A stretch of DNA of 64,000 bases from Labia minor (taxonomy: Eukaryota; Arthropoda; Insecta; Dermaptera; Spongiphoridae): positions 8,791,580-8,855,579 of the forward strand of contig OY720344.1 of assembly GCA_963082975.1 (NCBI GenBank), in the 5' to 3' direction. How positions within the stretch are numbered: the first letter of the stretch is position 1; each line of letters opens with the position of its first letter. The translations under genes were made by a program, and so were the position numbers. This document shows, piece by piece, positions 40,751 to 56,400 of the stretch. Under the pieces are notes generated by a model. It did no database searches and was not told the origin of the DNA. It saw only the letters and a list, made by a program, of their open reading frames with translations.

Positions 40751-43700
40751 ATTAATCAGAAATATCAATAATATATTTTTTTAATATTTTTATGATGTAA
40801 AATGAACGAATTTATTATTTATTTTTAAAAATTTCATTTAAAAATAATGAAAGGTCATCGTAGGATGACCCTAGGTTTTCGGCATAAAAAAATAATTATT
40901 CATCAGAAATATCAATAATATATTTTTTTAATATTTTTATGATGTAAAATGAACCAATTTATTATTTATTTTTATAAATTTTATTTTTTAATTTTCCCGT
41001 AAAAATTATGAAAGGTCATCGCAGGATGACCCTAGGTTTTCGGCATAATAAAATAATTATTCATCAGAAATATCAATAATATATTTTTTTAATATTTTTA
41101 TGATGTAAAATGAACGAATTTATTATTTTTTTTAAAACATTTAATTTTTTGATTTTCCCGTAAAAATTATGAAAGGTCATCGTAGGATGACCCTAGGTTT
41201 TCAGCATAAAAAAATAATTATTCATCAGAAATATCAATAATATATTTTTTTAATATTTTTATGATGTAAAATGAACGAATTTATTATTTATTTTAAAACA
41301 TTTCATTTTCTAATTTCCCCCTAAAAATTATGAAAGGTCATCGTAGGATGACCCTAGGTTTAAGAAATATCAATAATATATTTTTTTAATATTTTTATGA
41401 TGTAAAATGAACGAATTAATTATTTATTTTTAAAAATTTAATTTTTTAATTTTCAAGTAAAAATTATGAAAGGTCATCGTAGGATGACCCTAGGTTTTCG
41501 GCATAAAAAAATAATTATTCATCAGAAATATCAATAATATTTTTTTTTAATATTTTTATGATGTAAAATGAACGAATTTATTATTTATTTTTATAAATTT
41601 TATTTTTTAATTTTCCCGTAAAAATTATGAAAGGTCATCGTAGGATGACCCTAGGTTTTCAGCATAAAAAAATAATTATTCATCAGCAATATCAATAATA
41701 TATTTTTTTAATATTTTTATGATGTAATATGAACGAATTTATTATTTTTTTTAAAACATTTCATTTTTTAATTTTCCCGTAAAAATTATGAAAGGTCATC
41801 GTAGGATGACCCTAGGATTTCGGCATAAAAAAATAATTATTCATCAGAAATATCAATAATATATTTTTTTAATATTTTTATGATGTAAAATGAACGAATA
41901 TATTATTTATTTTTAAAAATTTCATTTTTTAATTTTCCCGTAAAAATTATGAAAGGTCATCGTAGGATGACCCTAGATTTTCGGCATAAAAAAATAATTA
42001 TTCATCAGAAATATTAATAATATATTTATTTAATATTTTTATGATGTAAAATGAACGAATTTATTATTTATTTTTAAAAATTTCATTTAAAAATAATGAA
42101 AGGTCATCGTAGGATGACCCTAGGTTTTCGGCATAAAAAAATAATTATTAATCAGAAATATCAATAATATATTTTTTTAATATTTTTATGATGTAAAATG
42201 AACGAATTTATTATTTTTTTTAAAACATTTCATTTTTTGATTTTCCCGTAAAAATTATGAAAGGTCATCGTAGGATGACCCTAGGTTTTCGGCAAAAAAA
42301 AAAATTATTCATCAGAAATATCAATAATATATTTTTTTAATATTTTTATGATGTAAAATGAACGAATTTATTATTTATTTTAAAACATTTCATTTTTTAA
42401 TTTGCCCCTAAAAATTATGAAAGGTCATCGTAGGATTACCCTAGGTTTAATAAATATCAATAATATATTTTTTTAATATTTTTATGATGTAAAATGAACG
42501 AATTTATTATTTATTTTTAAAAATTTCATTTTTTAATTTTCAATTAATAATTATGAAAGGTCATCGTAGGATGACCCTAGGTTTTCGGCATAAAATATAA
42601 TTATTCATCAGAAATATAAATAATATTTTTTTTTAATATTTTTATGATGTAAAATGAACGAATTTATTATTTATTTTTAAAAAATTTCATTTTTTAATTT
42701 TCAATTAATAATTATGAAAGGTCATCGTAGGATGACCCTAGGTTTTCGGCATAAAATATAATTATTCATCAGAAATATAAATAATATTTTTTTTTAATAT
42801 TTTTATGATGTAAAATGAACGAATTTATTATTTATTTTTAAAAAATTTCATTTTTTAATTTTCAAGTAATAATTATGAAAGGTCATCGTAGGATGACCCT
42901 AGGTTTTCGGCATAAGAAAATAATTATTAATCAGAAATATCAATAATATATTTTTTTAATATTTTTATGATGTAAAATGAACGAATTTATTATTTATTTT
43001 TAAAAATTTCATTTAAAAATAATGAAAGGTCATCGTAGGATGACCCTAGGTTTTCGGCATAAAAAAATAATTATTCATCAGAAATATCAATAATATATTT
43101 TTTTAATATTTTTATGATGTAAAATGAACCAATTTATTATTTATTTTTATAAATTTTATTTTTTAATTTTCCCGTAAAAATTATGAAAGGTCATCGCAGG
43201 ATGACCCTAGGTTTTCGGCATAATAAAATAATTATTCATCAGAAATATCAATAATATATTTTTTTAATATTTTTATGATGTAAAATGAACGAATTTATTA
43301 TTTTTTTTAAAACATTTAATTTTTTGATTTTCCCGTAAAAATTATGAAAGGTCATCGTAGGATGACCCTAGGTTTTCAGCATAAAAAAATAATTATTCAT
43401 CAGAAATATCAATAATATATTTTTTTAATATTTTTATGATGTAAAATGAACGAATTTATTATTTATTTTAAAACATTTCATTTTCTAATTTCCCCCTAAA
43501 AATTATGAAAGGTCATCGTAGGATGACCCTAGGTTTAAGAAATATCAATAATATATTTTTTTAATATTTTTATGATGTAAAATGAACGAATTAATTATTT
43601 ATTTTTAAAAATTTAATTTTTTAATTTTCAAGTAAAAATTATGAAAGGTCATCGTAGGATGACCCTAGGTTTTCGGCATAAAAAAATAATTATTCATCAG

Positions 43701-44865
43701 AAATATCAATAATATTTTTTTTTAATATTTTTATGATGTAAAATGAACGAATTTATTATTTATTTTTATAAATTTTATTTTTTAATTTTCCCGTAAAAAT
43801 TATGAAAGGTCATCGTAGGATGACCCTAGGTTTTCAGCATAAAAAAATAATTATTCATCAGCAATATCAATAATATATTTTTTTAATATTTTTATGATGT
43901 AATATGAACGAATTTATTATTTTTTTTAAAACATTTCATTTTTTAATTTTCCCGTAAAAATTATGAAAGGTCATCGTAGGATGACCCTAGGATTTCGGCA
44001 TAAAAAAATAATTATTCATCAGAAATATCAATAATATATTTTTTTAATATTTTTATGATGTAAAATGAACGAATATATTATTTATTTTTAAAAATTTCAT
44101 TTTTTAATTTTCCCGTAAAAATTATGAAAGGTCATCGTAGGATGACCCTAGATTTTCGGCATAAAAAAATAATTATTCATCAGAAATATTAATAATATAT
44201 TTATTTAATATTTTTATGATGTAAAATGAACGAATTTATTATTTATTTTTAAAAATTTCATTTAAAAATAATGAAAGGTCATCGTAGGATGACCCTAGGT
44301 TTTCGGCATAAAAAAATAATTATTAATCAGAAATATCAATAATATATTTTTTTAATATTTTTATGATGTAAAATGAACGAATTTATTATTTTTTTTAAAA
44401 CATTTCATTTTTTGATTTTCCCGTAAAAATTATGAAAGGTCATCGTAGGATGACCCTAGGTTTTCGGCAAAAAAAAAAATTATTCATCAGAAATATCAAT
44501 AATATATTTTTTTAATATTTTTATGATGTAAAATGAACGAATTTATTATTTATTTTAAAACATTTCATTTTTTAATTTGCCCCTAAAAATTATGAAAGGT
44601 CATCGTAGGATTACCCTAGGTTTAATAAATATCAATAATATATTTTTTTAATATTTTTATGATGTAAAATGAACGAATTTATTATTTATTTTTAAAAATT
44701 TCATTTTTTAATTTTCAATTAATAATTATGAAAGGTCATCGTAGGATGACCCTAGGTTTTCGGCATAAAATATAATTATTCATCAGAAATATAAATAATA
44801 TTTTTTTTTAATATTTTTATGATGTAAAATGAACGAATTTATTATTTATTTTTAAAAAATTTCAT
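40751..44865. repeat. Tandem higher-order repeat with 2,175-bp period
   Basis: Copies at 40,751-42,690 and 42,926-44,865. ATTAATCAG (40751/42926), the GCAGG loop variant (41021/43196), GAATTAATTATTT (about 41,413/43,588) and CCTAGGATTTCGG all repeat at 2,175 bp, and I saw no difference between copies. The left copy has one extra monomer near 42,690-42,880 that is itself a repeat of the preceding unit. The GCAGG variant returns at 54433 and 56744 (2,311 bp apart). Confidence 0.8.
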
Positions 44866-47865
44866 TTTTTAATTTTCAAGTAATAATTATGAAAGGTCAT
44901 CGTAGGATGACCCTAGGTTTTCGGCATAAGAAAATAATTATTCATCAGAAATATCAATAATATATTTTTTTAATATTTTTATGATGTAAAAAGAACGAAT
45001 TTATTATTTATTTTAAAACATTTCATTTTTTAATTTGCCCCTAAAAATTATGAAAGGTCATCGTAGGATGACCCTAGGTTTAGGAAATGTCAATAATATA
45101 TTTTTTTAATATTTTTATGATGTAAAATGAACGAATTTATTATTTATTTTTAAAAATTTCATTTTTTAATTTTCAATTAATAATTATGAAAGGTCATCGT
45201 AGGATGACCCTAGGTTTTCGGCATAAAATATAATTATTCATCAGAAATATAAATAATATTTTTTTTTAATATTTTTATGATGTAAAATGAACGAATTTAT
45301 TATTTATTTTTAAAAAATTTCATTTTTTAATTTTCAAGTAATAATTATGAAAGGTCATCGTAGGATGACCCTAGGTTTTCGGCATAAGAAAATAATTATT
45401 CATCAGAAATATCAATAATATATTTTTTTAATATTTTTATGATGTAAAAAGAACGAATTTATTATTTATTTTAAAACATTTCATTTTTTAATTTGCCCCT
45501 AAAAATTATGAAAGGTCATCGTAGGATGACCCTAGGTTTAGGAAATGTCAATAATATATTTTTTTAATATTTTTATGATGTAAAATGAACGAATTTATTA
45601 TTTATTTTTAAAAAATTTCATTTTTTAATTTTCCCGTAAAAATTATGAAAGGTCATCGTAGGATGACCCTAGGTTTTCGGCATAAAAAAATAATTATTAA
45701 TCAGAAATATCAATAATATATTTTTTTAATATTTTTATGATGTAAAATGAACGAATTTATTATTTTTTTTAAAACATTTCATTTTTTGATTTTCCCGTAA
45801 AAATTATGAAAGGTCATCGTAGGATGACCCTAGGTTTTCAGCATAAAAAAATTATTATTGATCGGAAATATCAATAATATATTTTTTTAATATTTTTATG
45901 ATGTAAAATGAATGAATTTATTATTTATTTTAAAACATTTCATTTTCTAATTTGCCCCTAAAAATTATGAAAGGTCATCGTAGGATGACCCTAGGTTTAG
46001 GAAATGTCAATAATATATTTTTTTAATATTTTTATGATGTAAAATGAACGAATTTATTATTTATTTTTAAAAATTTCATTTTTTAATTTTCCCGTAAAAA
46101 TTATGAAAGGTCATCGTAGGATGACCCTAGGTTTTCGGCAAAAAAAAAAATTATTCATCAGAAATATCAATAATATTTTTTTTTAATATTTTTATGATGT
46201 AAAATGAACGAATTTATTATTTATTTTTAAAAAATTTCATTTTTTAATTTTCCCGTAAAAATTATGAAAGGTCATCGTAGGATGACCCTAGGTTTTCGGC
46301 ATAAAAAAATAATTATTAATCAGAAATATCAATAATATATTTTTTTAATATTTTTATGATGTAAAATGAACGAATTTATTATTTTTTTTAAAACATTTCA
46401 TTTTTTGATTTTCCCGTAAAAATTATGAAAGGTCATCGTAGGATGACCCTAGGTTTTCAGCATAAAAAAATAATTATTCATCAGAAATATCAATAATATA
46501 TTTTTTTAATATTTTTATGATGTAAAATGAACGAATTTATTATTTATTTTAAAACATTTCATTTTCTAATTTCCCCCTAAAAATTATGAAAGGTCATCGT
46601 AGGATGACCCTAGGTTTAAGAAATATCAATAATATATTTTTTTAATATTTTTATGATGTAAAATGAACGAATTTATTATTTATTTTTAAAAATTTCATTT
46701 TTTAATTTTCAAGTAAAAATTATGAAAGGTCATCGTAGGATGACCCTAGGTTTTCGGCATAAAAAAATAATTATTCATCAGAAATATCAATAATATTTTT
46801 TTTTAATATTTTTATGATGTAAAATGAACGAATTTATTATTGATTTTTAAAAAATTTCATTTTTTAATTTTCCCGTAAAAATTATGAAAGGTCATCGTAG
46901 GATGACCCTAGGTTTTCGGCATAAAAAAATAATTATTAATCAGAAATATCAATAATATATTTTTTTAATATTTTTATCATGTAAAATGAACGAATTTATT
47001 ATTTTTTTTAAAACATTTCATTTTTTGATTTTCCCGTAAAAATTATGAAAGGTCATCGTAGGATGACCCTAGGTTTTCAGCATAAAAAAATTATTATTCA
47101 TCGGAAATATCAATAATATATTTTTTTAATATTTTTATGATGTAAAATGAATGAATTTATTATTTATTTTAAAACATTTCATTTTCTAATTTGCCCATAA
47201 AAATTATGAAAGGTCATCGTAGGATGACCCTAGGTTTAGGAAATGTCAATAATATATTTTTTTAATATTTTTATGATGTAAAATGAACGAATTTATTATT
47301 TATTTTTAAAAATTTCATTTTTTAATTTTCCCGTAAAAATTATGAAAGGTCATCGTAGGATGACCCTAGATGTTCGGCATAAAAAAATAATTATTCATCG
47401 GAAATATCAATAATATATTTTTTTAATATTTTTATGATGTAAAATGAACGAATATATTATTTATTTTTAAAAATTTTATTTTTTAATTTTCCCGTAAAAA
47501 TTATGAAAGGTCATCGTAGGATGAACCTAGGTTTTCGGCATAATAAAATAATTATTCATCAGAAATATCAATAATATATTTTTTTAATATTTTTATGATG
47601 TAAAATGAACGAATTTATTATTTTTTTTAAAACATTTATTTTTTGATTTTCCCGTAAAAATTATGAAAGGTCATCGTAGGATGACCCTAGGTTTTCAGCA
47701 TAAAAAAATAATTATTCATCGGAAATATCAATAATATATTTTTTTAATATTTTTATGATGAAAAATGAACGAATTTATTATTTATTTTAAAACATTTCAT
47801 TTTCTAATTTGCCCCTAAAAATTATGAAAGGTCATCGTAGGATGACCCTAGGTTTAGGAAATGTC

Positions 47866-50470
47866 AATAATATATTTTTTTAATATTTTTATGATGTAAA
47901 AGGAATTAATTTATTATTTATTTTTATAAATTTTATTTTTTAATTTTCCCGTAAAAATTATGAAAGGTCATCATAGGATGACCCTAGGTTTTCAGCTTAA
48001 AAAAATAATTATTCATCAGCAATATCAATAATATATTTTTTTAATATTTTTATGATGTAAAATGAACGAATATATTATTTATTTTTAAAAATTTCATTTT
48101 TTAATTTTCCCGTAAAAATTATGATAGGTCATCGTAGGATGACCCTAGATTTTCGGCATAAAAAAATAATTATTCATCAGAAATATCAATAATATATTTT
48201 TTTAATATTTTTATGATGTAAAATGAACGAATTTATTATTTATTTTTATAAATTTTATTTTTTAATTTTCCCGTAAAAATTATGAAAGGTCATCGTAGGA
48301 TGACCCTAGGTTTTCAGCATAAAAAAATAATTATTCATCAGCAATATCAATAATATATTTTTTTAATATTTTTATGATGTAATATGAACGAATTTATTAT
48401 TTTTTTTAAAACATTTCATTTTTTAATTTTCCCGTAAAAATTATGAAAGGTCATCGTAGGATGACCCTAGGATTTCGGCATAAAAAAATAATTATTCATC
48501 AGAAATATCAATAATATATTTTTTTAATATTTTTATGATGTAAAATGAACGAATATATTATTTATTTTTAAAAATTTCATTTTTTAATTTTCCCGTAAAA
48601 ATTATGAAAGGTCATCGTAGGATGACCCTAGATTTTCGGCATAAAAAAATAATTATTCATCAGAAATATTAATAATATATTTATTTAATATTTTTATGAT
48701 GTAAAATGAACGAATTTATTATTTATTTTTAAAAATTTCATTTAAAAATAATGAAAGGTCATCGTAGGATGACCCTAGGTTTTCGGCATAAAAAAATAAT
48801 TATTAATCAGAAATATCAATAATATATTTTTTTAATATTTTTATGATGTAAAATGAACGAATTTATTATTTTTTTTAAAACATTTCATTTTTTGATTTTC
48901 CCGTAAAAATTATGAAAGGTCATCGTAGGATGACCCTAGGTTTTCGGCAAAAAAAAAAATTATTCATCAGAAATATCAATAATATATTTTTTTAATATTT
49001 TTATGATGTAAAATGAACGAATTTATTATTTATTTTAAAACATTTCATTTTTTAATTTGCCCCTAAAAATTATGAAAGGTCATCGTAGGATTACCCTAGG
49101 TTTAATAAATATCAATAATATATTTTTTTAATATTTTTATGATGTAAAATGAACGAATTTATTATTTATTTTTAAAAATTTCATTTTTTAATTTTCAATT
49201 AATAATTATGAAAGGTCATCGTAGGATGACCCTAGGTTTTCGGCATAAAATATAATTATTCATCAGAAATATAAATAATATTTTTTTTTAATATTTTTAT
49301 GATGTAAAATGAACGAATTTATTATTTATTTTTAAAAAATTTCATTTTTTAATTTTCAAGTAATAATTATGAAAGGTCATCGTAGGATGACCCTAGGTTT
49401 TCGGCATAAGAAAATAATTATTCATCAGAAATATCAATAATATATTTTTTTAATATTTTTATGATGTAAAAAGAACGAATTTATTATTTATTTTAAAACA
49501 TTTCATTTTCTAATTTGCCCCTAAAAATTATGAAAGGTCATCGTAGGATGACCCTAGGTTTAGGAAATGTCAATAATATATTTTTTTAATATTTTTATGA
49601 TGTAAAATGAACGAATTTATTATTTATTTTTAAAAATTTCATTTTTTAATTTTCCCGTAAAAATTATGAAAGGTCATCGTAGGATGACCCTAGGTTTTCG
49701 GCAAAAAAAAAAATTATTCATCAGAAATATCAATAATATATTTTTTTAATATTTTTATGATGTAAAATGAACGAATTTATTATTTATTTTAAAACATTTC
49801 ATTTTTTAATTTGCCCCTAAAAATTATGAAAGGTCATCGTAGGATTACCCTAGGTTTAATAAATATCAATAATATATTTTTTTAATATTTTTATGATGTA
49901 AAATGAACGAATTTATTATTTATTTTTAAAAATTTCATTTTTTAATTTTCAATTAATAATTATGAAAGGTCATCGTAGGATGACCCTAGGTTTTCGGCAT
50001 AAAATATAATTATTCATCAGAAATATAAATAATATTTTTTTTTAATATTTTTATGATGTAAAATGAACGAATTTATTATTTATTTTTAAAAAATTTCATT
50101 TTTTAATTTTCAAGTAATAATTATGAAAGGTCATCGTAGGATGACCCTAGGTTTTCGGCATAAGAAAATAATTATTCATCAGAAATATCAATAATATATT
50201 TTTTTAATATTTTTATGATGTAAAAAGAACGAATTTATTATTTATTTTTAAAAATGTCATTTTTAAAATTTTCCCGTAAAAATTATGAAAGGTCATCGTA
50301 GGATGACCCTAGGTTTTCAGCATAAAAAAATAATTATTCGTCAGCAATATCAATAATATATTTTTTTAATATTTTTATGATGTAATATGAACGAATTTAT
50401 TATTTTTTTTAAAACATTTCATTTTTTAATTTTCCCGTAAAAATTATGAAAGGTCATCGTAGGATGACCC
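47866..50470. repeat. Downstream copy of the 34,729-37,333 block
   Basis: Matches the earlier block at a constant offset of 13,137 bp through the AAAAGGAATTAATT, GGATTTCGG, ATTAATAATATATTTATT, TTAATAAATATC and CGTCAGCAAT markers in the same order. It is flanked on the left by a short GGTTTAGGAAATGTC monomer junction, which fused the two segments. Confidence 0.72.
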
Positions 50471-53400
50471 TAGGTTTAGGAAATGTCAATAATATATTTT
50501 TTTAATATTTTTATGATGTAAAATGAACGAATTTATTATTTATTTTTAAAAAATTTCATTTTTTAATTTTCCCGTAAAAATTATGAAAGGTCATCGTAGG
50601 ATGACCCTAGGTTTTCGGCATAAAAAAATAATTATTAATCAGAAATATCAATAATATATTTTTTTAATATTTTTATGATGTAAAATGAACGAATTTATTA
50701 TTTTTTTTAAAACATTTCATTTTTTGATTTTCCCGTAAAAATTATGAAAGGTCATCGTAGGATGACCCTAGGTTTTCAGCATAAAAAAATTATTATTGAT
50801 CGGAAATATCAATAATATATTTTTTTAATATTTTTATGATGTAAAATGAATGAATTTATTATTTATTTTAAAACATTTCATTTTCTAATTTGCCCCTAAA
50901 AATTATGAAAGGTCATCGTAGGATGACCCTAGGTTTAGGAAATGTCAATAATATATTTTTTTAATATTTTTATGATGTAAAATGAACGAATTTATTATTT
51001 ATTTTTAAAAATTTCATTTTTTAATTTTCCCGTAAAAATTATGAAAGGTCATCGTAGGATGACCCTAGGTTTTCGGCAAAAAAAAAAATTATTCATCAGA
51101 AATATCAATAATATTTTTTTTTAATATTTTTATGATGTAAAATGAACGAATTTATTATTTATTTTTAAAAAATTTCATTTTTTAATTTTCCCCTAAAAAT
51201 TATGAAAGGTCATCGTAGGATGACCCTAGGTTTAGGAAATGTCAAAAATATATTTTTTTAATATTTTTATGATGTAAAATGAACGAATTTATTATTTATT
51301 TTTAAAAATTTCATTTTTTAATTTTCCCGTAAAAATTATGAAAGGTCATCGTAGGATGACCCTAGGTTTTCGGCAAAAAAAAAAATTATTCATCAGAAAT
51401 ATCAATAATATATTTTTTTAATATTTTTATGATGTAAAATGAACGAATTTATTATTTATTTTAAAACATTTCATTTTTTAATTTGCCCCTAAAAATTATG
51501 AAAGGTCATCGTAGGATTACCCTAGGTTTAAGAAATATCAATAATATATTTTTTTAATATTTTTATGATGTAAAATGAACGAATTTATTATTTATTTTTA
51601 AAAATTTCATTTTTTAATTTTCAATTAATAATTATGAAAGGTCATCGTAGGATGACCCTAGGTTTTCGGCATAAAATATAATTATTCATCAGAAATATAA
51701 ATAATATTTTTTTTTAATATTTTTATGATGTAAAATGAACGAATTTATTATTTATTTTTAAAAAATTTCATTTTTTAATTTTCAAGTAATAATTATGAAA
51801 GGTCATCGTAGGATGACCCTAGGTTTTCGGCATAAGAAAATAATTATTCATCAGAAATATCAATAATATATTTTTTTAATATTTTTATGATGTAAAAAGA
51901 ACGAATTTATTATTTATTTTTAAAAATGTCATTTTTAAAATTTTCCCGTAAAAATTATGAAAGGTCATCGTAGGATGACCCTAGGTTTTCAGCATAAAAA
52001 AATAATTATTCGTCAGCAATATCAATAATATATTTTTTTAATATTTTTATGATGTAATATGAACGAATTTATTATTTTTTTTAAAACATTTCATTTTTTA
52101 ATTTTCCCGTAAAAATTATGAAAGGTCATCGTAGGATGACCCTAGGTTTAGGAAATGTCAATAATATATTTTTTTAATATTTTTATGATGTAAAATGAAC
52201 GAATTTATTATTTATTTTTAAAAAATTTCATTTTTTAATTTTCCCGTAAAAATTATGAAAGGTCATCGTAGGATGACCCTAGGTTTTCGGCATAAAAAAA
52301 TAATTATTAATCAGAAATATCAATAATATATTTTTTTAATATTTTTATGATGTAAAATGAACGAATTTATTATTTTTTTTAAAACATTTCATTTTTTGAT
52401 TTTCCCGTAAAAATTATGAAAGGTCATCGTAGGATGACCCTAGGTTTTCAGCATAAAAAAATTATTATTGATCGGAAATATCAATAATATATTTTTTTAA
52501 TATTTTTATGATGTAAAATGAATGAATTTATTATTTATTTTAAAACATTTCATTTTCTAATTTGCCCCTAAAAATTATGAAAGGTCATCGTAGGATGACC
52601 CTAGGTTTAGGAAATGTCAATAATATATTTTTTTAATATTTTTATGATGTAAAATGAACGAATTTATTATTTATTTTTAAAAATTTCATTTTTTAATTTT
52701 CCCGTAAAAATTATGAAAGGTCATCGTAGGATGACCCTAGGTTTTCGGCAAAAAAAAAAATTATTCATCAGAAATATCAATAATATTTTTTTTTAATATT
52801 TTTATGATGTAAAATGAACGAATTTATTATTTATTTTTAAAAAATTTCATTTTTTAATTTTCCCGTAAAAATTATGAAAGGTCATCGTAGGATGACCCTA
52901 GGTTTTCGGCATAAAAAAATAATTATTAATCAGAAATATCAATAATATATTTTTTTAATATTTTTATGATGTAAAATGAACGAATTTATTATTTTTTTTA
53001 AAACATTTCATTTTTTGATTTTCCCGTAAAAATTATGAAAGGTCATCGTAGGATGACCCTAGGTTTTCAGCATAAAAAAATTATTATTGATCGGAAATAT
53101 CAATAATATATTTTTTTAATATTTTTATGATGTAAAATGAATGAATTTATTATTTATTTTAAAACATTTCATTTTCTAATTTGCCCCTAAAAATTATGAA
53201 AGGTCATCGTAGGATGACCCTAGGTTTAGGAAATGTCAATAATATATTTTTTTAATATTTTTATGATGTAAAATGAACGAATTTATTATTTATTTTTAAA
53301 AATTTCATTTTTTAATTTTCCCGTAAAAATTATGAAAGGTCATCGTAGGATGACCCTAGGTTTTCGGCAAAAAAAAAAATTATTCATCAGAAATATCAAT

Positions 53401-56400
53401 AATATTTTTTTTTAATATTTTTATGATGTAAAATGAACGAATTTATTATTTATTTTTAAAAAATTTCATTTTTTAATTTTCCCGTAAAAATTATGAAAGG
53501 TCATCGTAGGATGACCCTAGGTTTTCGGCAAAAAAAAAAATTATTCATCAGAAATATCAATAATATTTTTTTTTAATATTTTTATGATGTAAAATGAACG
53601 AATTTATTATTTATTTTTAAAACATTTCATTTTTTAATTTGCCCCTAAAAATTATGAAAGGTCATCGTAGGATTACCCTAGGTTTAAGAAATATCAATAA
53701 TATATTTTTTTAATATTTTTATGATGTAAAATGAACGAATTTATTATTTATTTTTAAAAATTTCATTTTTTAATTTTCAATTAATAATTATGAAAGGTCA
53801 TCGTAGGATGACCCTAGGTTTTCGGCATAAAATATAATTATTCATCAGAAATATAAATAATATTTTTTTTTAATATTTTTATGATGTAAAATGAACGAAT
53901 TTATTATTTATTTTTAAAAAATTTCATTTTTTAATTTTCAAGTAATAATTATGAAAGGTCATCGTAGGATGACCCTAGGTTTTCGGCATAAGAAAATAAT
54001 TATTCATCAGAAATATCAATAATATATTTTTTTAATATTTTTATGATGTAAAAAGAACGAATTTATTATTTATTTTTAAAAATGTCATTTTTTAATTTTC
54101 CCCTAAAAATTATGAAAGGTCATCGTAGGATGACCCTAGGTTTTCGGCATAAAAAAATAATTATTAATCAGAAATATCAATAATATATTTTTTTAATATT
54201 TTTATGATGTAAAATGAACGAATTTATTATTTATTTTTAAAAATTTCATTTAAAAATAATGAAAGGTCATCGTAGGATGACCCTAGGTTTTCGGCATAAA
54301 AAAATAATTATTCATCAGAAATATCAATAATATATTTTTTTAATATTTTTATGATGTAAAATGAACCAATTTATTATTTATTTTTATAAATTTTATTTTT
54401 TAATTTTCCCGTAAAAATTATGAAAGGTCATCGCAGGATGACCCTAGGTTTTCGGCATAATAAAATAATTATTCATCAGAAATATCAATAATATATTTTT
54501 TTAATATTTTTATGATGTAAAATGAACGAATTTATTATTTTTTTTAAAACATTTAATTTTTTGATTTTCCCGTAAAAATTATGAAAGGTCATCGTAGGAT
54601 GACCCTAGGTTTTCAGCATAAAAAAATAATTATTCATCAGAAATATCAATAATATATTTTTTTAATATTTTTATGATGTAAAATGAACGAATTTATTATT
54701 TATTTTAAAACATTTCATTTTCTAATTTCCCCCTAAAAATTATGAAAGGTCATCGTAGGATGACCCTAGGTTTAAGAAATATCAATAATATATTTTTTTA
54801 ATATTTTTATGATGTAAAATGAACGAATTAATTATTTATTTTTAAAAATTTCATTTTTTAATTTTCAAGTAAAAATTATGAAAGGTCATCGTAGGATGAC
54901 CCTAGGTTTTCGGCATAAAAAAATAATTATTCATCAGAAATATCAATAATATTTTTTTTTAATATTTTTATGATGTAAAATGAACGAATTTATTATTTAT
55001 TTTTATAAATTTTATTTTTTAATTTTCCCGTAAAAATTATGAAAGGTCATCGTAGGATGACCCTAGGTTTTCAGCATAAAAAAATAATTATTCATCAGCA
55101 ATATCAATAATATATTTTTTTAATATTTTTATGATGTAATATGAACGAATTTATTATTTTTATTAAAACATTTCATTTTTTAATTTTCCCGTAAAAATTA
55201 TGAAAGGTCATCGTAGGATGACCCTAGGATTTCGGCATAAAAAAATAATTATTCATCAGAAATATCAATAATATATTTTTTTAATATTTTTATGATGTAA
55301 AATGAACGAATATATTATTTATTTTTAAAAATTTCATTTTTTAATTTTCCCGTAAAAATTATGAAAGGTCATCGTAGGATGACCCTAGATTTTCGGCATA
55401 AAAAAATAATTATTCATCAGAAATATTAATAATATATTTATTTAATATTTTTATGATGTAAAATGAACGAATTTATTATTTATTTTTAAAAATTTCATTT
55501 AAAAATAATGAAAGGTCATCGTAGGATGACCCTAGGTTTTCGGAATAAAAAAATTATTATTCATCGGAAATATCAATAATATATTTTTTTAATATTTTTA
55601 TGATGTAAAATGAATGAATTTATTATTTATTTTAAAACATTTCATTTTCTAATTTGCCCCTAAAAATTATGAAAGGTCATCGTAGGATGACCCTAGGTTT
55701 AGGAAATGTCAATAATATATTTTTTTAATATTTTTATGATGTAAAATGAACGAATTTATTATTTATTTTTAAAAATTTCATTTTTTAATTTTCCCGTAAA
55801 AATTATGAAAGGTCATCGTAGGATGACCCTAGGTTTTCGGCAAAAGAAAAAATTATTCATCAGAAATATCAATAATATATTTTTTTAATATTTTTATGAT
55901 GTAAAATGAACGAATTTATTATTTATTTTAAAACATTTCATTTTTTAATTTGCCCCTAAAAATTATGAAAGGTCATCGTAGGATTACCCTAGGTTTAAGA
56001 AATATCAATAATATATTTTTTTAATATTTTTATGATGTAAAATGAACGAATTTATTATTTATTTTTAAAAATTTCATTTTTTAATTTTCAATTAATAATT
56101 ATGAAAGGTCATCGTAGGATGACCCTAGGTTTTCGGCATAAAATATAATTATTCATCAGAAATATAAATAATATTTTTTTTTAATATTTTTATGATGTAA
56201 AATGAACGAATTTATTATTTATTTTTAAAAAATTTCATTTTTTAATTTTCAAGTAATAATTATGAAAGGTCATCGTAGGATGACCCTAGGTTTTCGGCAT
56301 AAGAAAATAATTATTCATCAGAAATATCAATAATATATTTTTTTAATATTTTTATGATGTAAAAAGAACGAATTTATTATTTATTTTTAAAAATGTCATT